DNA from: Pseudomonas sp. M47T1
GTDB taxonomy: Bacteria > Pseudomonadota > Gammaproteobacteria > Pseudomonadales > Pseudomonadaceae
Assembly: GCF_000263855.1 (NCBI RefSeq)
Contig: NZ_AJWX01000034.1
Coordinates: 1 to 61,701, forward strand
Direction of reading: 5' to 3'
Length of the DNA: 61,701 bases
The notes under the pieces were generated by a model. That model had not been told where the DNA came from and searched no databases. It saw only the letters and a list, made by a program, of their open reading frames with translations. Shown one piece after another: positions 56,393 through 61,701 of this stretch. How positions within the stretch are numbered: the first letter of the stretch is position 1; each line of letters opens with the position of its first letter. The position numbers and the translations under genes were made by a program.

Positions 56393-57517
56393 CTATTTGC
56401 GGGCTTTTAGAATGACAAACTTGGGCGTGGCGGCCACTTGCTCGACACCGCGGAACAACCGCGCCAGCTTGCTGTGATACCCCAGGTGGCGGTTGCCCAC
56501 GATGTACAGCGCGCCACCCACCACCAACGCCTCGCGCGCCTGCTGGAACATGCGCCAGGCCAGGAAGTCGCCGACTACCTGGGCCTGGTGGAAGGGCGGG
56601 TTGCACAGCACCACGTCCAGCGACTGCGGTGCCTGCCCGGCCAGGCCGTCGTCAGGGCGCACAATCACTTCGCGGTCGCCCAGCGCCGCCTGCCAGTTCT
56701 CGGCGGCCGATTGCACGGCCATGTACGACTCGTCCACCAGGGTGTACTGCGCGTCAGGGTTTTGCAGGGCGCTGACAATGCCCAGTACGCCGTTGCCACA
56801 GCCCAGGTCGGCGACCCGTGCGCTTCCAAGGCCAGTAGGCAGGTGCGGCAGGAACGCCCGCGTGCCGATGTCCAGGCCTTCGCGGCAGAACACATTGGCG
56901 TGGTTCAGCAGTTCCAGGGCCGGCTGTTCCAGGCGATAACGGCTGGGGTAGGGCGAAATGAACGCCGGGCGCGCCTCGGCCCGGGCGGTCAGCAAGCGAG
57001 CCTTCTTGACCGCCAGCGAGGCGCTGACCGGGCCAATGTACTTCTCCAGCAGATCGCCAGCGGCCCGGGGCAGGTGCTTGACCATGGCCGCCGCCACCAC
57101 CTCGGCGCCTGGCGCCAGGTGGCCTTGCAGGCGGATCAGTTGTTCTTCCAGCAAGGCCAGGGTCTTGGGCACGCGGATCAGCACGCGGTCGAACTGGCCA
57201 TCCCAGCTCTGGCTGGCGGGCAGAACGCCAATGGCGTCGAACGGCCGACCGTTACGCACCAGGTTCTTCTCCAGTGCCTGGCTGCCCAGGAACGAGTCGC
57301 CACTGCTGACGAGCTCGAACTGCCCTTGCAAGCTGATGGCAAGGGCGCCAAAGCTGTCGTTGAGCACCAGCACCCGGGTGGTGGCGGGCAACTGCTGTTC
57401 GGCCAGATGAGTGAGCAGGTATTCGTCCGCGGCATCGAAGGCCTGCAGCGGTTCGTTGGGCTGGTCAGGCTGGCGGATCAGGTCAAGTTGGGCAAAGGTC
57501 GTGGTCAGCACGGGCAT
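56393..57517 (-). CDS. rlmG: 23S rRNA (guanine-1835-N2)-methyltransferase
   Basis: A 374-residue two-domain methyltransferase. The C-terminal domain carries VADLGCGNGVLGIVSAL (SAM loop) and VLCNPPFHQAQVVGDFLA, the N6/N2-specific NPPF motif of RlmG/RsmC; the N-terminal half is a degenerate copy of the fold. The length and LLTARAEARP and ISPYPSRYRL blocks fit RlmG rather than RsmC. It acts on the large-subunit rRNA at G1835. Confidence 0.92.
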   Translation of the reverse strand: MPVLTTTFAQLDLIRQPDQPNEPLQAFDAADEYLLTHLAEQQLPATTRVLVLNDSFGALAISLQGQFELVSSGDSFLGSQALEKNLVRNGRPFDAIGVLPASQSWDGQFDRVLIRVPKTLALLEEQLIRLQGHLAPGAEVVAAAMVKHLPRAAGDLLEKYIGPVSASLAVKKARLLTARAEARPAFISPYPSRYRLEQPALELLNHANVFCREGLDIGTRAFLPHLPTGLGSARVADLGCGNGVLGIVSALQNPDAQYTLVDESYMAVQSAAENWQAALGDREVIVRPDDGLAGQAPQSLDVVLCNPPFHQAQVVGDFLAWRMFQQAREALVVGGALYIVGNRHLGYHSKLARLFRGVEQVAATPKFVILKARK

Positions 57518-57651
57518 GGGGCGGAGACTCGGGTGGGCAGCTTTATATTACGCAAGTCTCGGCGACACCAAACTCGCAGCGGGGAGGCACCTGGCGGTGC
57601 TCCGGGGCGGGAATTCTACGTCCATTTGCGAAATTATGCAGGCATAGGCGC

Positions 57652-58353
57652 CTACAGCAGCCCCGCTTGAGCCGCATGCACAATGGCAGCGGTCTTGTTG
57701 CCCATGCCCAGTTTTTTCACGGCGCTGCTGATATGGAAGTTCACCGTTCGTTCGGACAGGCTGAGGATAGCGCCGATATCCCCAGCGGTCTTGCCCTGCG
57801 CTGACCAGCGCAGCACTTCCACCTCGCGCTTGGACAGGTGGCCATGGCTGCCATCCAGAGGGTTTAGCAACTGGCCGCTCAGGCGCTGATGCAGCAGGTT
57901 GCCCAGCCACAGGCAATGGCCCGCCTTGAGGCAGAACTCATCGGCACTGACCGCCAACTCTTCGCGTATCAGCGAGAGCATGCTCATTTGCCCACAGGTG
58001 CCGTGCACCGCCAGGCTCAAGCCATGGCGAATGCCGTGCGCCCAGGCGTCACGGCGCAGCACTGGGGTGGGCGAAAACACAGTGTCGGACCACAGCAAGG
58101 GCACCACCGAGTGTCGGCAATGCCGCACGGTGGGGTCATGCCTGACGTAGCCCTGCTGCTGGTAACGTGTGCACCAGGCCATGGGCAGGTTGCTTACCCC
58201 TTCCAGTTGGGCCGTGGAAGTCGAGGGGGCGGTGGCGAAGCCGAGGTAATCGAACCCCATGTCGTGAGCCAGCTGAAACGCGGTCTGGAGAATATCGCCC
58301 TCATCCGTCAGGTGCTGCAGGCGGTGTAATTGCGCTTCAGGCCAGTGCTTCAT
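57652..58353 (-). CDS. ppoR: Orphan LuxR-type quorum-sensing regulator
   Basis: A 233-residue LuxR solo. The autoinducer domain keeps the key binding residues: Trp and Tyr in MAWCTRYQQQGY, Asp-Pro in HDPTV, Trp in LLWSD. The C-terminal GerE helix-turn-helix is LSKREVEVLRWSAQGKTAGDIGAILSLSERTVNFHISSAVKKLG. No luxI-type synthase lies in the window, so it would sense signals made elsewhere. Its place between rlmG and fpr matches PpoR of P. putida, as I recall it. Confidence 0.88.
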   Translation of the reverse strand: MKHWPEAQLHRLQHLTDEGDILQTAFQLAHDMGFDYLGFATAPSTSTAQLEGVSNLPMAWCTRYQQQGYVRHDPTVRHCRHSVVPLLWSDTVFSPTPVLRRDAWAHGIRHGLSLAVHGTCGQMSMLSLIREELAVSADEFCLKAGHCLWLGNLLHQRLSGQLLNPLDGSHGHLSKREVEVLRWSAQGKTAGDIGAILSLSERTVNFHISSAVKKLGMGNKTAAIVHAAQAGLL

Positions 58354-58558
58354 TTTAACCCCCCTTTTGACTGAGCTCTTGGATCCACAAGGATCCCCGT
58401 CGCTTCAGTCTAGGTGCTAACTTCAGAGAAAAATCGGTATTTTGTCGATAAATAGCATTGATCATCAGGATAAAAGCTGTAAATGCCATTACAACTTGCG
58501 GGTGTTTTTTTGCCCTTGATTGCAGGACACTGGTGCCATTGTTTCCATGGAGACGGTC

Positions 58559-59335
58559 ATGACCGCCAGCGCCGAGAACTTCACCCGCCAAACCCTGCTG
58601 GAAGTACAGCCTGTTACCCCCAGCCTGTTCACCTTGCGCACTACCCGCGACCCGGGGTTCCGGTTCCGCGCCGGTCAGTTCGCCCGCCTGGGCGTGGCCA
58701 AGGCGGACGGCAGCGTGGTATGGCGGGCGTATTCCATGGTGTCGTCGCCCCACGACGAGTTTCTGGAGTTCTTTTCCATCGTGGTGCCAGGCGGGGAGTT
58801 CACCAGCGAGCTGAGCCGGTTGCGTGAGGGCGATACGTTGCTGGTAGACCGCCAGGCCTTTGGCTACCTGACCCCGGATCGCTTCAGCGATGGCCGCGAC
58901 CTTTGGCTGCTGGCCACGGGCACGGGCGTGGCGCCGTTCCTGTCGATACTGCAGGATTTCGAGGTGTGGGAAAAATTCGAGCGCATCGTGCTCGTGTACA
59001 GCGCGCGCGAGGGGCGCGAATTGGCCTATCAGCCGTTGATTGCCGAGCTCACCCAGCGCGAGTACCTGGCCGACTACGCGCACAAGTTCCAGTACATCCC
59101 CACGGTGACCCGCGAGCAGTACCCGGGTGCGCTAGGGGGGCGTATCACCACGTTGATCGAAAACGGCGAGCTGGAAAGCGCCGCGGGGTGTGCCCTGACC
59201 CCCGAGCACTCGCGGGTGATGATCTGCGGCAACCCGCAGATGATCGATGACACCCGCCAGGTGCTCAAGGGCCGCGACATGCGCCTGGCCCTGACGCGCA
59301 AGCCGGGCCAGATCGCTGTGGAGAACTACTGGTAG
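58559..59335 (+). CDS. fpr: Ferredoxin-NADP+ reductase
   Basis: A 258-residue FAD enzyme of the bacterial FPR class. The FAD motif RAYSMVSSP, the NADP-binding TGTGVAPFLS, and MICGNPQMIDD are visible, and the C-terminus ends VENYW. It passes electrons between NADPH and ferredoxin or flavodoxin in the cytoplasm. ATG at 58559 begins MTASAENFTRQTLLEV; an upstream start would add 13 residues without support. It is divergent from ppoR, with a 205-base gap. Pseudomonas usually has a second fpr gene under FinR; this is the other paralogue. Confidence 0.92.
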   Translation: MTASAENFTRQTLLEVQPVTPSLFTLRTTRDPGFRFRAGQFARLGVAKADGSVVWRAYSMVSSPHDEFLEFFSIVVPGGEFTSELSRLREGDTLLVDRQAFGYLTPDRFSDGRDLWLLATGTGVAPFLSILQDFEVWEKFERIVLVYSAREGRELAYQPLIAELTQREYLADYAHKFQYIPTVTREQYPGALGGRITTLIENGELESAAGCALTPEHSRVMICGNPQMIDDTRQVLKGRDMRLALTRKPGQIAVENYW

Positions 59336-59360
59336 CGCGCCACGCCTAAGGGGGCTGATC

Positions 59361-59463
59361 GGAGCTGCCGTCAGGCTGCGAAAAGGTCCGCAGGACCTTC
59401 GGCGTATTGATGTCGATCGCAGGCCCGCTCTGCGGGCCTTCGCAGCCTGGCGGCAGCTCCTAC
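59361..59463. repeat. Palindromic intergenic repeat, family A (typical copy)
   Basis: GGAGCTGCCGTCAGGCTGCG at the left and CGCAGCCTGGCGGCAGCTCC at the right, with nested GGTCCGCAGGACC and AGGCCCGCTCTGCGGGCCT hairpins. It is nearly the same as the copy at 11101. It lies between the convergent fpr and mscL genes. Confidence 0.85.
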
Positions 59464-59487
59464 TGGGTTGCGTACGGGCAACGGGGT

Positions 59488-59901
59488 TCAAGGGCGGGCA
59501 TTCTGCTCCTTGAGCAAATCACGAATCTCGCCCAGCAGCAGCTCTTCTTTTGTAGGCGTAGGCGGCAGTGTAGGGGCCGCCGCTTCTTCGCGCTTGAGCC
59601 TGTTGATGGCCTTCACGCCCATGAAAATGGCGAAGGCCACGATCAGGAAGTCGATCACCGTTTGGATGAACTTGCCGTAGGCCAGCACCACCGCCGGTGC
59701 CGTGCCTTGGGCCTCCCGCAGCGTTACTGCCAGGTTGCTGAAGTCTACCCCGCCTATCAACAGCCCCAGCGGCGGCATCACCACGTCACCCACGAACGAC
59801 GACACGATCTTGCCGAACGCAGCGCCAATGATGATACCCACGGCCATGTCGACCACATTGCCTTTGACCGCGAAGGCCTTGAACTCAGCTAGTACGCCCA
59901 T
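59488..59901 (-). CDS. mscL: Large-conductance mechanosensitive channel
   Basis: A 137-residue MscL. EFKAFAVKGNVVDMAVGIIIGAAFGKIVSSFVGDVVMPPLG is the N-terminal amphipathic helix and first membrane helix; YGKFIQTVIDFLIVAFAIFMGVKAINRL the second; a charged coiled C-terminal bundle follows. It opens under sudden osmotic downshift to release solutes. The ATG at 59901 gives the standard start MGVLAEFKAF. Confidence 0.96.
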   Translation of the reverse strand: MGVLAEFKAFAVKGNVVDMAVGIIIGAAFGKIVSSFVGDVVMPPLGLLIGGVDFSNLAVTLREAQGTAPAVVLAYGKFIQTVIDFLIVAFAIFMGVKAINRLKREEAAAPTLPPTPTKEELLLGEIRDLLKEQNARP

Positions 59902-60035
59902 GTTTTGATATCCCTTAATGCAGATGAATGGTTGCAGCCAGTGTAAGACAGCTACGCGCGTCTCGCTCACACCTGGTAACAATGACCGACCTCAGCCGCA
60001 GAAGTTTGATCCGATCCCGAGCCGATCCCCATCCC

Positions 60036-60124
60036 GTAGCCACTGCCGCCAGGCTGTGCTGGCCCTGCCCCTCGCCGAAGATGTCCAGGGTTCACGTAGG
60101 CAAGCGCAGCCTGGCGGCAGCGGA
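60036..60124. repeat. Palindromic intergenic repeat, family A
   Basis: GTAGCCACTGCCGCCAGGCTG and CGCAGCCTGGCGGCAGCGGA form the outer arms; the interior GCTGGCCCT ... GAAGAT matches the copy at 36901. It lies between the divergent mscL and radA genes. Confidence 0.75.
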
Positions 60125-60149
60125 TACACGGATTATTGATGTACAATAA

Positions 60150-60165
60150 CTGTTTTTATATACAG
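60150..60165 (+). promoter_or_regulatory. Candidate LexA box CTGTTTTTATATACAG before radA
   Basis: A CTG-N10-CAG palindromic-type site with the right half ATATACAG identical to the LexA consensus CTGTATATATATACAG. It ends 11 bases before the radA ATG, where LexA would block transcription or initiation. DNA-repair function of the gene makes SOS control plausible. Confidence 0.6.
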
Positions 60166-60176
60166 GGGGTTCCACC

Positions 60177-61544
60177 ATGGCCAAGGCCAAGCGCTTGTAC
60201 GGCTGCACCGAATGCGGCGCCACCTTCCCGAAATGGGCGGGGCAGTGCGGTGAGTGCGGCGCGTGGAACACCCTGACCGAAACCATGATCGAAGCCGGCG
60301 CCGCCGCACCGCCCAGCGGCCGCACCGGCTGGGCCGGCCAGCAGGCGCAGATCAAGACCCTGGCCGAAGTCAGCGTCGAGGAAATCCCGCGTTTCAGCAC
60401 CGCCTCCGGTGAACTGGATCGCGTGCTGGGCGGTGGCCTGGTGGACGGTTCGGTGGTGCTGATTGGCGGTGACCCGGGCATCGGCAAATCCACCATCCTG
60501 CTGCAAACCCTGTGCAACATCGCCGAGCGCATGCCAGCCCTGTACGTCACCGGCGAGGAGTCGCAACAACAGGTGGCCATGCGCGCCCGCCGCCTGGGCC
60601 TGCCCCAGGACAAACTGCGGGTCATGACCGAAACCTGCATCGAAACCATCATCGCCACGGCTCGGGTTGAGCAGCCCAAGGTGATGGTCATCGACTCCAT
60701 CCAGACCATCTTCACCGAGGCGTTGCAGTCTGCCCCCGGCGGCGTCTCCCAGGTGCGCGAAAGCGCGGCCCTGCTGGTGCGCTACGCCAAGCAGAGCGGC
60801 ACGGCCATCTTCCTGGTGGGCCACGTGACCAAGGAGGGCGCCCTGGCCGGCCCCCGCGTGCTGGAGCACATGGTGGACACCGTGCTGTATTTCGAAGGTG
60901 AATCCGACGGCCGCCTGCGTCTGCTGCGCGCCGTCAAAAACCGCTTCGGCGCCGTCAACGAATTGGGCGTGTTCGGCATGACCGACAAGGGCCTGAAAGA
61001 AGTCTCCAACCCCTCGGCCATCTTCCTCACCCGCGCCCAGGAAGAAGTGCCCGGCAGCGTGGTCATGGCCACCTGGGAAGGCACCCGGCCCATGCTGGTG
61101 GAAGTGCAAGCGCTGGTGGACGACAGCCACCTGGCCAACCCCCGCCGCGTGACCCTGGGCCTGGACCAGAACCGCCTGGCCATGCTGCTGGCCGTGCTGC
61201 ACCGTCACGGGGGCATCCCTACCCATGACCAGGACGTGTTCCTCAACGTGGTGGGCGGGGTGAAGGTGCTGGAAACCGCGTCAGACCTGGCGCTGCTGGC
61301 GGCCATCATGTCCAGCTTGCGCAACCGACCGTTGCCCCATGACTTGCTGGTATTTGGCGAGGTTGGTTTGTCGGGTGAAGTGCGGCCGGTGCCTAGCGGC
61401 CAGGAGCGTTTGAAGGAAGCCGCCAAGCACGGCTTCAAGCGCGCCATCGTGCCCAAGGGCAATGCGCCGAAGGAGGCGCCAGCCGGGTTGCAGGTGATAG
61501 GCGTAACGCGCCTGGAGCAAGCGCTGGACGCGTTGTTTGAATAG
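60177..61544 (+). CDS. radA: DNA repair protein RadA (Sms)
   Basis: A 455-residue RadA. The N-terminal zinc finger YGCTECGATFPKWAGQCGECGAW, Walker A GGDPGIGKST, the RadA-specific KNRFG motif (VKNRFGAVNELG), and the C-terminal Lon-protease-like domain with GEVGLSGEVRPV are all present. It is a DnaB-like hexameric motor that promotes branch migration in recombinational repair. AGGGGGTT precedes the ATG. An overlapping LexA-type site lies just upstream. Confidence 0.96.
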   Translation: MAKAKRLYGCTECGATFPKWAGQCGECGAWNTLTETMIEAGAAAPPSGRTGWAGQQAQIKTLAEVSVEEIPRFSTASGELDRVLGGGLVDGSVVLIGGDPGIGKSTILLQTLCNIAERMPALYVTGEESQQQVAMRARRLGLPQDKLRVMTETCIETIIATARVEQPKVMVIDSIQTIFTEALQSAPGGVSQVRESAALLVRYAKQSGTAIFLVGHVTKEGALAGPRVLEHMVDTVLYFEGESDGRLRLLRAVKNRFGAVNELGVFGMTDKGLKEVSNPSAIFLTRAQEEVPGSVVMATWEGTRPMLVEVQALVDDSHLANPRRVTLGLDQNRLAMLLAVLHRHGGIPTHDQDVFLNVVGGVKVLETASDLALLAAIMSSLRNRPLPHDLLVFGEVGLSGEVRPVPSGQERLKEAAKHGFKRAIVPKGNAPKEAPAGLQVIGVTRLEQALDALFE

Positions 61545-61577
61545 TCGGTCTCATGCTTCCAGACAGGTAGGTTGACC

Positions 61578-61700
61578 TCATCGTCTTCCCGGCGCCCCAT
61601 ATTTGAATGGATCGGCACCGCGAGTCTTCCGGTTATGCGCGATGGCGTCGGCCGAAGGCGGCCGAATCATCTGCACGGTGACGCTGGCGTCGGCGCCGGT
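61578..61700 (-). CDS. Possible C-terminal end of an unidentified gene (partial)
   Basis: On the minus strand, 40 codons remain open from the window edge to a TGA at 61578, ending KTRGADPFKYGAPGRR. Third positions are mostly G/C, as in coding DNA here. Too little is present to name it, and it may be chance. It would converge with radA. Confidence 0.3.
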   Translation of the reverse strand, partial: TGADASVTVQMIRPPSADAIAHNRKTRGADPFKYGAPGRR

Positions 61701-61701
61701 G

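Noticed and set aside
57652..58353. Complete quorum-sensing pair
   Set aside because: No luxI-type synthase is in the window; neighbours are rlmG and fpr.

Overview
The window is chromosomal DNA from a Pseudomonas of the P. putida group. The grounds are GC-rich coding with strong G/C at third codon positions, several families of palindromic intergenic repeats, and a gene set I recognise from P. putida relatives: radA, mscL, fpr, the orphan LuxR regulator ppoR, rlmG, the cyanide-insensitive oxidase cioAB, and pcaHG. No tRNA, rRNA, CRISPR array or complete prophage was seen.

Layout. (1) 1-4778 is an accessory stretch: an IS3-type fragment, an A+T-rich HEPN-like protein, a zinc sirtuin, and a stand-alone reverse transcriptase of the defence-associated (DRT/UG) kind, followed by about 640 bp of non-coding DNA with repeated TGTCAATC motifs at the boundary. 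(2) 4779-18409 is ordinary core: a membrane-anchored EEP phosphatase, YciC-like and DUF2076 proteins, an NYN nuclease, a DEDD exonuclease, an EamA transporter, rhlE, a flavoprotein, a histone-deacetylase-like enzyme, a GNAT protein, tesB, a HAD phosphatase, an OprB-type porin and a YpfJ-type metallopeptidase. A cluster of DnaA-box-like sequences lies at 12539-12655. (3) 18556-35895 is a large hydroaromatic/protocatechuate gene cluster. (4) 36041-44949 is a heme-acquisition (Has) system. (5) 45076-49271 is a LysR regulator divergent from a three-gene operon of unknown substrate. (6) 49345-61701 is core again: trmA, a purine permease, an MFS exporter, cioAB, rlmG, ppoR, fpr, mscL, radA.

The most interesting region is 18.5-36 kb. 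It joins a canonical lower pathway (3-dehydroquinate dehydratase aroQ, a RifI/QsuD-type quinate-shikimate dehydrogenase, the fused dehydroshikimate dehydratase quiC, an MFS carrier, and protocatechuate 3,4-dioxygenase pcaHG) to two extra modules. One is an operon of an atypical AroE-like enzyme, a ketosteroid-dehydrogenase-like flavoprotein, a NIPSNAP protein and a second such flavoprotein. The other has a third flavoprotein, an aldo-keto reductase and a solo TIM-barrel enzyme. Three regulators (two IclR, one TetR) are interspersed, and three different palindromic motifs sit at the promoters in a pattern that pairs with them. My inference is that these modules dehydrogenate reduced (cyclohexane- or cyclohexene-type) carboxylic acids and feed them through dehydroshikimate or an equivalent into protocatechuate; the actual substrate cannot be read from sequence.

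The has locus is also unusual. The anti-sigma gene is cut down to its cytoplasmic domain and followed at once by a palindromic repeat. The receptor barrel and the first third of the hemophore gene look A+T-richer than the flanking DNA, which suggests a receptor-ligand cassette exchanged as a unit. Regulatory sites for Fur (has), ANR (cio) and LexA (radA) are proposed from their sequences.
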